7,307 nt of DNA from Cyanothece sp. UBA12306 (GCA_003448685.1 DLXW01000169.1:1665-8971), one strand, 5' to 3'. Counted from the stretch's first letter, positions 1 to 6,824 are shown. Numbers and translations: made by a program. Notes: generated from the sequence alone by a model not told the origin.

Positions 1-93
1 TTTAACCTGCTTGTCACCCCGTAAGCTCCGAAGCTCCCATCTAGTCTCAATTAGCAATTTAGATCACGAACAGCTTACTATTTCAGGGAAAGA

Positions 94-609
94 TTAATTC
101 CCATTACCTCTATTGTTACGACGATTTTCTCGACGTTGTTGCATCAATTGAGCAAATCGAACTCGTTGTTCAGGGGTTAAAATTTCACGCATTTCTAACA
201 TACTTTGAAAACGTAAATTGTGCATTTTCTGATCTAAATTTGTTAACTCTTGATGTTTTTTTGTGAGGTCTGTACTAGAAGCATTACCCTGTATCATTTG
301 ACCTAATTCTTGACGAGTTCCTTGAATTTTTTTTCGTAACTCTTCTAACTGGGGACGATATTTTTGACGAACTGTATTTAGTTGCTGAATTTGGGTATCG
401 CTTAGATCAAGTTGCTCCATTAATTTCTCAGCACCCCTTCTACGAGGTTTATTACCATATCTTTGAGCATAAATTTGTTCTTGACAATTTGGAGATAAAC
501 AATTTAGTGATGCTACGGGGTTGGCTAATGCTATAGGACTCTGTAAAGGAAGAGTCAACAAGAATAGTATCAGGATTTTATAATGATGACGATAATGATC
601 AAATTTCAT
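94..609 (-). CDS. Secreted Spy/CpxP-like LTxxQ-motif protein
   Basis: A small periplasmic helical protein of the Spy/CpxP/CnrX type, 171 residues. Residues 1-29 form a signal peptide: a basic start rich in His and Arg, a hydrophobic stretch at 11-27, and a probable cleavage after Ala-Leu-Ala at 27-29. The mature part is almost entirely charged, Gln-rich helix. A degenerate first LTxxQ motif lies at 69-73 (LSDTQ) and a clear one at 144-148 (LTPEQ), the spacing expected for this family. Two cysteines (37 and 42) near the mature N-terminus could form a disulfide. The last 15 residues are rich in Arg and Asn. An AGGAG ribosome site at 623-619, 9 nt before ATG, supports the start. Family members act as periplasmic chaperones or as metal/stress sensors that feed back on envelope signalling. 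Here it lies 152 nt downstream of an ECF sigma/membrane partner pair on the same strand, so it is probably their target or sensor. No strong promoter of its own was seen. The family call is firm; the stimulus is unknown. Confidence 0.85.
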   Translation of the reverse strand: MKFDHYRHHYKILILFLLTLPLQSPIALANPVASLNCLSPNCQEQIYAQRYGNKPRRRGAEKLMEQLDLSDTQIQQLNTVRQKYRPQLEELRKKIQGTRQELGQMIQGNASSTDLTKKHQELTNLDQKMHNLRFQSMLEMREILTPEQRVRFAQLMQQRRENRRNNRGNGN

Positions 610-727
610 GGCAATTATCTCCTAAAATGAATAAGTTATAAAGTTTTTCGGACTCATGAGATACATCTAAATCTTGCCTCAAAGCGATAAATTTTATACC
701 TCACAAGTATGAGAAAGAACTACTATA

Positions 728-761
728 TATAGATTAGAATTACAGAAATAAAAAATCTATA
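728..761. repeat. 8-bp AT-rich inverted repeat after the anti-sigma gene
   Basis: TATAGATT at 728-735 and AATCTATA at 754-761 are perfect inverted copies separated by 18 nt, starting right after the stop codon at 764-762. On the minus strand the near arm is followed by a T-rich stretch inside the loop. It could be a weak attenuator between the anti-sigma gene and the LTxxQ gene, but it is AT-only apart from one pair and lacks a terminal T-run after the stem, so it is not a convincing terminator. Confidence 0.25.
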
Positions 762-1133
762 CTATGGGGTATAAACCAAGTATTCCTGTGGGGAATTATC
801 TAATGGCAACCAATCAGAATCAAGGGAAGATTCTCCCATAGTTCCTTGCCAACCTTCTACCATAAAAGCTTCAAGATTTCTAGTTTTTTTTGTTATTTGG
901 TAAGAAGGTTGAAACCAGCGATGTCCTCCCCAAATAGTTGCTAAACTAACGGTTAAAGCACCAAATAACAGCCATAATTTAAGGCTATTTTTTTGATTGT
1001 AGGTAGTGGATGTTCTAGAAATTTTGTGGAATAGTTGATTTTCTAAGGTAGCTGATTCAGGAGGCGGTAAAGGACGATTTTGTTTAATAAAGGAGACTAC
1101 TTTGTGATAGTCATTGGGAATTTTAGACATCAT
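762..1133 (-). CDS. Single-pass membrane protein, probable anti-sigma factor
   Basis: A 123-residue protein with a cytoplasmic-type N-terminal half (1-50), one hydrophobic helix at about 51-68, and a C-terminal tail of about 50 residues predicted to be outside the membrane. The N-terminal part contains a Pro-rich stretch (PLPPPE, 21-26) followed by a short amphipathic segment, as in many small cyanobacterial anti-sigma proteins. There is no HxxxCxxC zinc motif, so it is not a ZAS-type anti-sigma. The gene overlaps the ECF sigma stop codon by 4 nt (ATGA), which indicates translational coupling and is the main reason for the call. Two adjacent ATG codons open the frame. The AGGGAG site at 1143-1138 lies 4 nt before the first and 7 nt before the second, so the true start may be 1130. 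By role it would hold the sigma factor at the membrane until an envelope signal arrives; this is inferred from gene order, not from a recognised domain. Confidence 0.7.
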   Translation of the reverse strand: MMSKIPNDYHKVVSFIKQNRPLPPPESATLENQLFHKISRTSTTYNQKNSLKLWLLFGALTVSLATIWGGHRWFQPSYQITKKTRNLEAFMVEGWQGTMGESSLDSDWLPLDNSPQEYLVYTP

Positions 1134-1696
1134 AATGCTCCCTGTTGTTGCAGGAATTTTTTAATTTGATTACGGGCATAAAATAGTCGTGATTTTACAG
1201 TCCCAATAGGTAAACTAAGGATATTAGCTACTTCTTTTTGGGGGACATCTTCTAAATCATGCAATACTAATACTACCCGATGTTCTAAAGTTAAAGACTG
1301 TAAGCCTTTTTGTACTAAATCTTGATAATGTAACCTCATTAAATCGGGGGTATCTGATGAAGGTGATGGAGTCATATTTAAGCTAGAATCATCCTCAATA
1401 AAAAAAGGACTTTTAGCAAACTTTCTCCTTTTGTCAGTCGCTACATTCCAGGTAATTCGATATAACCAGGTAGAAAAATAATCGGGGTTTCGCAGTCGAG
1501 GTAATGCCTTCCAAACTCTCAGGAAAACTTCCTGTACCAAGTCATCAAGGATTTCACGTCCACACAATTGATAAAGGGTTGAACGTACCCTTTGTTGATA
1601 ACGTCGGTACAATTGTCGAAATGAAGCAGCATCGCCTTGCTGACATTGCAACACGATATCTTTGTCTGTTACACCAACTTGGTTTTTGGCTAACAC
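1130..1696 (-). CDS. ECF-family RNA polymerase sigma factor (group 3, RpoE-like)
   Basis: A 188-residue sigma factor containing only regions 2 and 4, the usual size for the ECF class. Region 2 spans about 24-92. Its core-binding part is DDLVQEVFLRVWK (51-63), and the -10 recognition helix lies around 73-91 (YFSTWLYRITWNVATDKRR). A Ser/Asp-rich linker runs 100-120. Region 4 spans about 126-182, with the DNA-binding helix-turn-helix at 153-174 (EVANILSLPIGTVKSRL). Translation starts at GTG (1696-1694). An in-frame TAA lies only 9 nt upstream, a GAGGT site sits 11 nt upstream, and no in-frame Met occurs before residue 108, so no longer start is possible. It overlaps the membrane partner gene by 4 nt, and the LTxxQ protein follows. 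The arrangement resembles the Synechocystis sigH (sll0856) neighbourhood as I recall it; orthology is not tested. An ECF-like promoter lies just upstream. Confidence 0.93.
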   Translation of the reverse strand: MLAKNQVGVTDKDIVLQCQQGDAASFRQLYRRYQQRVRSTLYQLCGREILDDLVQEVFLRVWKALPRLRNPDYFSTWLYRITWNVATDKRRKFAKSPFFIEDDSSLNMTPSPSSDTPDLMRLHYQDLVQKGLQSLTLEHRVVLVLHDLEDVPQKEVANILSLPIGTVKSRLFYARNQIKKFLQQQGAL

Positions 1697-1729
1697 GGTT
1701 TTGCGTTACCTCGCCAGTTAAGTCATAGT

Positions 1730-1758
1730 TTTAGACTAAGGGAGTCTTAAAAAGGTTC
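1730..1758 (-). promoter_or_regulatory. Candidate ECF-type promoter of the sigma operon
   Basis: On the minus strand GAACCTT (1758-1752) is followed after exactly 16 nt by TCTAAA (1735-1730). This closely matches the RpoE-type consensus of a GAACTT -35 and a TCTRA -10 with 16-17 nt between them. The expected transcription start is about 1723, giving a leader of roughly 27 nt before the GTG. The spacer and -10 contain an imperfect dyad, AGACT (1733-1737) and AGTCT (1743-1747). The site implies the sigma factor drives its own operon, which is the common design, but it is a sequence match only. Confidence 0.6.
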
Positions 1759-1790
1759 AAAGCAAAAAATTATCTTGTTTTAGAGAGTCG

Positions 1791-1805
1791 AAAATTAGTA
1801 ATTTT
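1791..1805. repeat. 15-bp AT palindrome between mddA and the sigma gene
   Basis: AAAATTA (1791-1797) and TAATTTT (1799-1805) are perfect inverted copies around a single base. As RNA it would form a 6-bp A/U stem with a 3-nt loop. It lies just after the methyltransferase stop codon. No T-run follows in the minus direction, so it is at best a weak terminator. Confidence 0.3.
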
Positions 1806-1808
1806 ACG

Positions 1809-1825
1809 ATTCATAATTCATAATT
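1809..1825. repeat. Heptamer tandem repeat (ATTCATA, about 2.4 copies)
   Basis: ATTCATA occurs at 1809-1815 and 1816-1822, followed by ATT. It resembles the short tandemly repeated heptamers known from cyanobacterial intergenic DNA. Here it overlaps the end of the methyltransferase gene and encodes its last residues and stop codon. Confidence 0.6.
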
Positions 1826-2581
1826 TCTCCAGAAAGGAATAAGCATGGGAACTCGACGACGATAAGCTTCGTAATTTTCACCGTAAATAGCTACTAAATC
1901 TTTTTCTTCTAATCGAATAGCAATTAAAATATAAATGGTAGTGAAAATAGCAAATACAAAATGAGCAACTGTCATTGTTGGGGTTATCCAAAAAGCAAGC
2001 AACCAACCGACATAAATGGGATGGCGAACGATTTTATATAAAGCAGGAGTAGTAAATTCTAAATAGGTATATTCTCGATTTATTAAATACAAATAAACTT
2101 GTCGCAATCCAAATAAATCAAAATGATTAATAAAAAAGGTACTAATCAACACAAGAAACCAACCAAAACCAAATAAGCTAAATGATATAATACGTCCGCT
2201 ATAATTTTGGATATTCCAAATAATACCTCCCAGAGGTTGCCACTGCCAAAATAATAAAATAAGAGCTAAGCTAGAACATAAAACATAGGTGCTACGTTCA
2301 ATAGGTTGAGGAATTATTTTTGTCCACCAAATTTTAAATTCTTGTCTAGCCATTACACTATGTTGAAGAGCAAAAACTGTTAATAAAATAAGATTTGTAA
2401 TTAAAGCTTTTGTCAAAGAAACTTCAGGATTAGAATCAATTGATTTAGGAACAATAAAATTACCTAAGAAACCAATGGTATAAAGAAAAGTCGCTAAAAA
2501 AATTATATAACTAATTAATCCGTAAATAAAAACAAATATTTTTCCTAATTTATTAATTTTTAAGTTACCTAATTGTTTCAT
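1811..2581 (-). CDS. mddA: Methanethiol S-methyltransferase (MddA-type, NnrU/ICMT-like membrane family)
   Basis: A 256-residue integral membrane protein with about five hydrophobic helices (near 13-40, 58-74, 98-112, 132-150 and 190-222). Motifs that I associate with MddA are present: FALQHSVMAR (70-79), PIERSTYVL (93-101), NHFDLFGLRQV (152-162), RHPIYVGWLLAFW (186-198) and RLEEKDL...YGENYEAYRRRVP (223-245). The last two form the C-terminal SAM and substrate region shared with isoprenylcysteine carboxyl methyltransferases. MddA uses S-adenosylmethionine to methylate methanethiol to dimethyl sulfide in the membrane. The length matches the family. The ATG at 2581 has only a weak purine-rich site before it. 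The gene follows the AbiJ-like gene by 56 nt on the same strand; a TATACT box at 2617-2612 might give it some independent transcription, but no good -35 goes with it. It is AT-rich compared with clpB. A broader NnrU-like methyltransferase with another substrate is the alternative. Confidence 0.77.
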   Translation of the reverse strand: MKQLGNLKINKLGKIFVFIYGLISYIIFLATFLYTIGFLGNFIVPKSIDSNPEVSLTKALITNLILLTVFALQHSVMARQEFKIWWTKIIPQPIERSTYVLCSSLALILLFWQWQPLGGIIWNIQNYSGRIISFSLFGFGWFLVLISTFFINHFDLFGLRQVYLYLINREYTYLEFTTPALYKIVRHPIYVGWLLAFWITPTMTVAHFVFAIFTTIYILIAIRLEEKDLVAIYGENYEAYRRRVPMLIPFWRNYEL

Positions 2582-2637
2582 GTAATTATTCTTGTACTAT
2601 TTTATTGAATTAGTATAGTTTCATGATTATTTAGGCT

Positions 2638-3882
2638 TTATACATTATCATTATTTTTATTTGTTTTTAATGTTTCTACTATACGCATAAGTTTATTTAC
2701 ACAAAGTTTTGCTTTTTGTAGGTTATCACACTCACTTTCCTCAACAGCTTGGAAATGAACTCTTTCATTGATTAACCAATTATAGTCTGTGGGAGTTTCC
2801 TTGATCGAGGTATTATCTTTGACTTTTATTCCCAACATTATTCCTTCTTTAATAATCAAAAAATCAAGTTGTATTTGTTGTGCTTGATTCATGCCAATAC
2901 CTTGAATAAATAGAGGTAAACAAGTAAAAGATACTTTCATGTATTTTAAAGCTTCATATAAAAAGATACTCGGTTGAGATCTAAAAAAGAGTCCATCATG
3001 GCTAAGCAAATTATTAGGATTTAGTAAACCTTGGTTAACCGGTGTTTTCCCTGATAACCAAGATTTAGCTCTTTCTTGCCAATTTTGTTGTTCATCAGAC
3101 AATGCTAAGGCAATAATTACTCTACTAATTTGACTAGAAGATGTTCTTAAAAGAAGCTTGATTTTTTCAAGTATTCTAATTTCTATTTCTTCTATATATT
3201 GTTTGACTTGATTATATAAATAACTGGGTATTGGCAGATATAAAGCATAGGATATACTAGATTGATCTGTCTTTAATTGTTCGACATTTAAAGAATCATT
3301 AACTTCTTTGATATAAGGCTTAGAATTGGCTAAAATAGCGACTTCAATCGCTGCACTTTCCCGAGCAAATATTCGAGCTAAAGTTCTAAGTAAAGGTTCT
3401 GAATTTTCCCCCGATAGTTGAGAAATGTCATGCTGTTCAATACTCTGAAATTTAGTAGCAGTAATTGTTCTATAGGAAAAAATAGGACGACCTGAAATTT
3501 GACTTTGCTCAAATATTTCGTAGCCATCAGGTGCCAAAAGCAAGTTATATTGTTGTAATAAATATCTAGCTTGGTCTGGGTTGGGACGTACTATCGGATG
3601 AATGGTCTCGCAGAGAAATCTTAATAACAGCCCTTCGTCTCCATCTTGAAACCCGAAACGTTCGTCATAGAAAATCCAATCGTCGTCCCAATCACGACTC
3701 AGGATACGATGTTTTCTAATATCATCACTAGCATTAGGAAAATGCCGATCAGTTGAAGGAATCGTGGTTAGATCATATAGTCTAGCCAGAAAATCCATCT
3801 CTCCTAAATCTCCACACCAAGATATTTTTTGTTGCGCAAAAATGTCAAAAATATTTCGTCTGGTGACTTCTGATATAGTCAT
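2638..3882 (-). CDS. AbiJ-NTD3-like protein with degenerate endonuclease-like C-terminus
   Basis: A 414-residue soluble protein with no signal peptide or membrane helix. Residues 1-140 resemble the AbiJ N-terminal domain 3 family: ISEVTRRNIFD, a WCGDLGEMDFLARLYDL block (22-38), HRILSRDWDDDWIF (58-71), LLLRFLCETIHPIVRP (85-100) and LAPDGYEI...SGRPIF (116-135). A linker follows. The C-terminus (about 294-405) has the pattern DGLFFRSQPSIFLYEALK, then QLDFLIIKEG (338-347), GIKVK (351-355) and ESECDNLQKAKLCVNKLM (382-399). This recalls DUF559/Vsr-like endonuclease folds, where I would expect a Glu in the first helix and EV[DK] in the core strand. Here Ser305 and Lys353 stand in those places, so catalysis is doubtful. 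The family is linked to abortive-infection-type defence proteins; its function is unproven. The gene starts 20 nt after clpB and is probably co-transcribed with it. The start at 3882 is preferred because of the ribosome site at 3898-3894 and because MTISEVTRR matches the domain's beginning. Confidence 0.72.
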   Translation of the reverse strand: MTISEVTRRNIFDIFAQQKISWCGDLGEMDFLARLYDLTTIPSTDRHFPNASDDIRKHRILSRDWDDDWIFYDERFGFQDGDEGLLLRFLCETIHPIVRPNPDQARYLLQQYNLLLAPDGYEIFEQSQISGRPIFSYRTITATKFQSIEQHDISQLSGENSEPLLRTLARIFARESAAIEVAILANSKPYIKEVNDSLNVEQLKTDQSSISYALYLPIPSYLYNQVKQYIEEIEIRILEKIKLLLRTSSSQISRVIIALALSDEQQNWQERAKSWLSGKTPVNQGLLNPNNLLSHDGLFFRSQPSIFLYEALKYMKVSFTCLPLFIQGIGMNQAQQIQLDFLIIKEGIMLGIKVKDNTSIKETPTDYNWLINERVHFQAVEESECDNLQKAKLCVNKLMRIVETLKTNKNNDNV

Positions 3883-3893
3883 GGTTTGTAGTT

Positions 3894-3898
3894 TCCTC
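3894..3898 (-). promoter_or_regulatory. Ribosome binding site choosing the start at 3882
   Basis: GAGGA on the minus strand, 11 nt before the ATG at 3882, lies in the 20-nt gap after the clpB stop codon. The frame stays open to an ATG at 3984, but that start would overlap clpB by 82 nt and add 34 residues rich in Arg, Asn and Lys that do not belong to the domain. Confidence 0.6.
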
Positions 3899-3902
3899 AA
3901 AA

Positions 3903-6569
3903 TTAGGATGAAACAATTTCTGATTCTATGGCAATAATTTTTTCTGTTTCTTTTTTGGTAAAGGTTAAGTGATTTTCCTGACAATCAATTATGATTATAT
4001 CGCCGCCAACAAAGGTATTTTCTAAAATTTTAGTTGCCATAGGATTCTCTAATTCCCTTTGAATTGCCCGTTTGAGGGGACGCGCTCCATAGATTGGATC
4101 ATAACCTGAATTTACCAGATAATCCAGGGCAGTATCGGTTAATTCTAGACTAATATTCTGTTCTTCTAATAATTGGTCGATGCGCTTAATTTGTAGACTG
4201 ACGATCTGGCGTAATTCGTTCCATTTCAGGGTATGGAAAATAATAAGATCATCGATACGATTAAGAAATTCGGGGCGAAAATGTTTCCTCAATGCTTGTA
4301 ATACTTGCTGACGCATTTTTTCGTAGTCAGTATCATCGTCGGCTAAGTTGAGAATGTGAGCACTCCCAATATTACTGGTCATCACAATAATGGCGTTACG
4401 GAAGTCTACTACACGACCTTGGGAGTCGGTGATACGACCATCATCAAGAACTTGGAGCAGAATATTAAACACATCAAGATGGGCTTTTTCTACTTCATCC
4501 AAAAGTACGACGCAATAAGGTCGACGACGGACGGCCTCGGAGAGTTGCCCTCCTTCTTCATAGCCTACATAACCTGGGGGCGCTCCTACTAATCTAGAAA
4601 CGGCGTGTTTTTCCATGTATTCAGACATATCAATGCGAACCATTGCTTCTTCTGAGTCAAAGAGAAAAGCTGCTAAGGCCCTGGCTAATTCGGTTTTTCC
4701 CACCCCTGTGGGACCCATGAAGAGGAACGAACCGATAGGACGGGCAGGATCTTTCATCCCAGCTCTAGCTCGACGAATGGCGGCAGCAACGGCGGCTACT
4801 GCTTCTGCTTGTCCGATGACTCGCTGGTGTAAATGGCCTTCGAGTTGGAGTAATTTTTGCCTTTGTGTGGCTAAAAGGCGGTTCAGGGGAATACCCGTCC
4901 AGCCGGCCACAATTTCGGCTATATCCGACTCAGATACTTGTTCGCGCAGTAGGGTTTTGCCTTGGGATTGAATATCAAGGAGTTCGGTTTCTTTGGCTTC
5001 TAATTGCCTTTGTAGGACTTCTAATTTACCGTATTTTAGTTGGGCTGCTTTGTTGAGATCATAGTCCCTTTCTGCCTGTTCGACTTGGGTTCTTAATAGT
5101 TCTTCTTCTTCTTTGAGGGCGTTAATCTCATCAAGCATTTTCTTCTCGGTTTGCCATTGAGAGTTTAACTGTTCATGGGTGGCTTCTAGGGCTTTAATCT
5201 GTTGTTGAATACCTTCTAGTCGTTCTTTAGAAGCGCGATCAATGACTAGCATTCCCCGTTGTTCTTCCCCTTCTAATGAGAGTTTTTCCATTTGTAATTG
5301 CATCAAACGGCGATCAACGTCTTCTAATTCGACAGGTTTGGAGGTAATCTCCATTTTCAGTTGAGCTGCTGCTTCATCGACGAGATCAATGGCTTTGTCG
5401 GGTAAAAAACGATCGGCAATGTAACGATGGGATAGGGTCGCTGCTGCAACTAATGCGGAATCGGTTATGCTGACACCATGATGAGCTTCGTAACGTTTTT
5501 TGAGGCCTCGCAGAATGGAGATGGTATCTTCTACACTCGGTTGTTTGACGTAGACTTGTTGAAAACGCCGTTCTAAGGGGGGATCTTTTTCGATATGCTT
5601 ACGATACTCATCAAGGGTGGTTGCCCCGATACAGCGCAATTCTCCGCGGGCTAACATGGGTTTGAGGAGGTTCCCTGCATCCATCCCTCCTCCTTCACGC
5701 GAACCCGCCCCGACGACGGTGTGGAGTTCGTCGATAAACAGGATAATTTGCCCATCGGAGTGGGTAACTTCTCGCATGACATTGCGTAGTCGTTCTTCAA
5801 ATTCTCCCCGATATTTGGCACCAGCAATGAGACTACCCATATCTAGGGAGATTAATTGCCGATTTTTGAGGGATTCGGGCACATCTCCGTTGACAATGCG
5901 TTGGGCTAATCCTTCGGCGATCGCCGTTTTTCCTACCCCAGGTTCACCAATTAAGACGGGGTTATTTTTTGAGCGACGGGACAGGACTTGAATCACGCGG
6001 CGAATTTCTTCATCTCGGCCAATTACGGGGTCTAATTTGCCTTGTTTGGCCTGTTCTGTTAGGTCTCGACCGTATTTAGTTAATGCTTCGTAGCGATCTT
6101 CTTGATTCTGTTCGGTCACTTTTTGTGACCCGCGAACTGCTTTAATTTCTTTTTCGAGATCTTGGGGATCGATTTGGAAAGTTCTTAGGCAACGTCTACC
6201 AAGACGTTCATCTTCTGCGAACCCCATCAACAAATGTTCTACAGAGATATATTTATCTTGCCAACTGCTGCGGGATGCTTCAGCGCGATCGAGCATCAAA
6301 TCTAGACCCTGACCTAGGTATAGTTGATCCACCGCCATTAATTTCGATTGACGATTAGTAAAGGTTTCTATTTGCTGTTGTAAACGAGGTAGATCGATAT
6401 CAGTCCGTTCTAAAATCCTGATAGCCAATCCTTTTTCTTGTTCTAGGAGGGCTAAGACAACGTGTTCCACTTCTAAAGTCTGATTTTTGAAGCGCCGCGC
6501 TATATCTTGCGATTTTACGATGGCATCCCAGGCTTGTTCTGTAAATTTAGTCGAATCTGTTGGCTGCAT
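3903..6569 (-). CDS. clpB: ClpB-type AAA+ protein disaggregase
   Basis: The full-length 888-residue Hsp100 disaggregase, a cytoplasmic hexamer that works with DnaK/DnaJ/GrpE to pull proteins out of aggregates. The order is N-domain (1-150), first AAA+ module (about 160-400), coiled-coil M domain (about 408-530) and second AAA+ module (about 555-870). Walker A motifs are GEPGVGKT (208-215) and GPTGVGKT (619-626). Walker B motifs are LFIDE (277-281) and VLLDE (688-692). Pore loops carry KYRG (252-255) and GYVGY (666-670). Arginine fingers lie at RR 334-335 and in RPEFLNR (765-771), and sensor 2 is GARPLKR (828-834). The M domain separates it from ClpC, and no IGF-type ClpP-binding loop is evident in the second module. 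All motifs are intact. Codon 151 is GTG (6119-6117), close to the internal start used for short ClpB in other bacteria. A sigma70-like promoter lies about 40-65 nt upstream. No CIRCE element was seen. The C-terminal tail (about 870-888) is rich in Lys, Glu and Ser. Confidence 0.97.
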   Translation of the reverse strand: MQPTDSTKFTEQAWDAIVKSQDIARRFKNQTLEVEHVVLALLEQEKGLAIRILERTDIDLPRLQQQIETFTNRQSKLMAVDQLYLGQGLDLMLDRAEASRSSWQDKYISVEHLLMGFAEDERLGRRCLRTFQIDPQDLEKEIKAVRGSQKVTEQNQEDRYEALTKYGRDLTEQAKQGKLDPVIGRDEEIRRVIQVLSRRSKNNPVLIGEPGVGKTAIAEGLAQRIVNGDVPESLKNRQLISLDMGSLIAGAKYRGEFEERLRNVMREVTHSDGQIILFIDELHTVVGAGSREGGGMDAGNLLKPMLARGELRCIGATTLDEYRKHIEKDPPLERRFQQVYVKQPSVEDTISILRGLKKRYEAHHGVSITDSALVAAATLSHRYIADRFLPDKAIDLVDEAAAQLKMEITSKPVELEDVDRRLMQLQMEKLSLEGEEQRGMLVIDRASKERLEGIQQQIKALEATHEQLNSQWQTEKKMLDEINALKEEEELLRTQVEQAERDYDLNKAAQLKYGKLEVLQRQLEAKETELLDIQSQGKTLLREQVSESDIAEIVAGWTGIPLNRLLATQRQKLLQLEGHLHQRVIGQAEAVAAVAAAIRRARAGMKDPARPIGSFLFMGPTGVGKTELARALAAFLFDSEEAMVRIDMSEYMEKHAVSRLVGAPPGYVGYEEGGQLSEAVRRRPYCVVLLDEVEKAHLDVFNILLQVLDDGRITDSQGRVVDFRNAIIVMTSNIGSAHILNLADDDTDYEKMRQQVLQALRKHFRPEFLNRIDDLIIFHTLKWNELRQIVSLQIKRIDQLLEEQNISLELTDTALDYLVNSGYDPIYGARPLKRAIQRELENPMATKILENTFVGGDIIIIDCQENHLTFTKKETEKIIAIESEIVSS
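5917..5924. repeat. HIP1 octameric palindrome (GCGATCGC)
   Basis: A single HIP1 core extended to a 12-bp palindrome (5915-5926), inside the first AAA+ module of clpB just beside the Walker A codons. HIP1 is highly over-represented in many cyanobacterial genomes, so it supports the taxonomic reading. No second exact copy was seen in the window. Confidence 0.85.
6114..6130. repeat. Perfect 6-bp hairpin over the possible internal clpB start
   Basis: GGTCAC (6114-6119) and GTGACC (6125-6130) are perfect inverted copies around five T. In clpB mRNA this gives GGUCAC, an AAAAA loop and GUGACC. The first GUG on the 3' arm is codon 151, the candidate internal start. The dyad is seen directly; a role in controlling internal initiation is inference. 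Confidence 0.5.
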
Positions 6570-6605
6570 TATGGGCTAAATTCCCGGCGGAGAAGGCAAA
6601 AGTTG

Positions 6606-6635
6606 ATGATAATTAAGGTTTCAACTATACGTCAA
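6606..6635 (-). promoter_or_regulatory. Candidate sigma70-type promoter of clpB
   Basis: On the minus strand TTGACG (6635-6630) is followed after 18 nt by TATCAT (6611-6606). This is a good -35 and a fair -10, predicting transcription from about 6599 and a leader near 30 nt. No HrcA/CIRCE operator was recognised nearby. It would also serve the AbiJ-like gene. Confidence 0.5.
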
Positions 6636-6705
6636 TATCTTAATTTTAATGGTTAATTGCTTTTTTAGAGACTTTTATTTGATTTTATCCCAAAAAGAAA
6701 AACCA

Positions 6706-6763
6706 GAAACACAAAAAGAATACCCCAAGTTCTATAAACTTGAGGGATGAATTTTTGTGTTTC
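6706..6763. repeat. 58-nt interrupted hairpin, probable left end of an IS200/IS605-type element
   Basis: The outer stem is 12 bp and perfect: GAAACACAAAAA (6706-6717) against TTTTTGTGTTTC (6752-6763). A symmetric 5x5 internal loop follows (6718-6722 and 6747-6751). The inner stem pairs CCC plus CAAGTT (6723-6731) with AACTTG plus GGG (6737-6746), leaving A6743 bulged, and closes with a 5-nt loop. A subterminal hairpin with one extrahelical base is typical of IS200/IS605 ends, where the TnpA transposase binds single-stranded DNA. It lies 77 nt before tnpB on the expected side. It could also act as a transcription barrier between the divergent genes. Confidence 0.6.
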
Positions 6764-6790
6764 ACCGCTCTCTTGGGTCGCACGGCTTAA

Positions 6791-6824
6791 TATCTTACTG
6801 ATATGTTAAAATTTAAGTAAGATA
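6791..6824. repeat. 9-bp perfect inverted repeat just upstream of tnpB
   Basis: TATCTTACT (6791-6799) and AGTAAGATA (6816-6824) are perfect inverted copies with a 16-nt AT-rich spacer, ending 16 nt before the tnpB ATG. A TAAAAT box (6807-6812) sits in the spacer and could be a -10 element, so the dyad might be an operator or a leader hairpin. Either role is inference. Confidence 0.5.

Noticed and set aside
21..78. GTAAGCT/AGCTTAC inverted repeat and an AAGCTCC duplication near the left edge
   Set aside because: Only 7 bp with a 44-nt gap, and two short copies; too small to separate from chance, and no gene context on that side.
693..698. TATAAA box upstream of the LTxxQ gene as its promoter
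   Set aside because: No acceptable -35 box at 16-18 nt and no ECF-type boxes in the gap; left uncalled.
1504..1728. Plus-strand 74-codon frame opposite the sigma gene
   Set aside because: It is antisense to conserved sigma region 2 codons, has no recognisable domain and no ribosome site.
3883..3984. Upstream ATG extension of the AbiJ-like gene
   Set aside because: It would overlap clpB by 82 nt, and the added 34 residues look like frame-shifted clpB sequence; a ribosome site supports 3882.
4356..5056. Three plus-strand frames opposite clpB (4356-4592, 4615-4971, 4865-5056)
   Set aside because: They mirror the conserved second AAA+ module and M domain and encode nothing recognisable.
5617..5991. 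124-codon plus-strand frame opposite clpB
   Set aside because: A shadow of the first AAA+ module; composition rich in Arg, Ser and Pro, as expected of antisense reading.
6570..6700. CIRCE-type HrcA operator upstream of clpB
   Set aside because: Searched for TTAGCACTC-like arms and found none.
6706..6763. CRISPR repeat or intrinsic terminator
   Set aside because: Only one copy is present, and the inner stem is followed by ATGAA before the T-run, so neither interpretation fits well.
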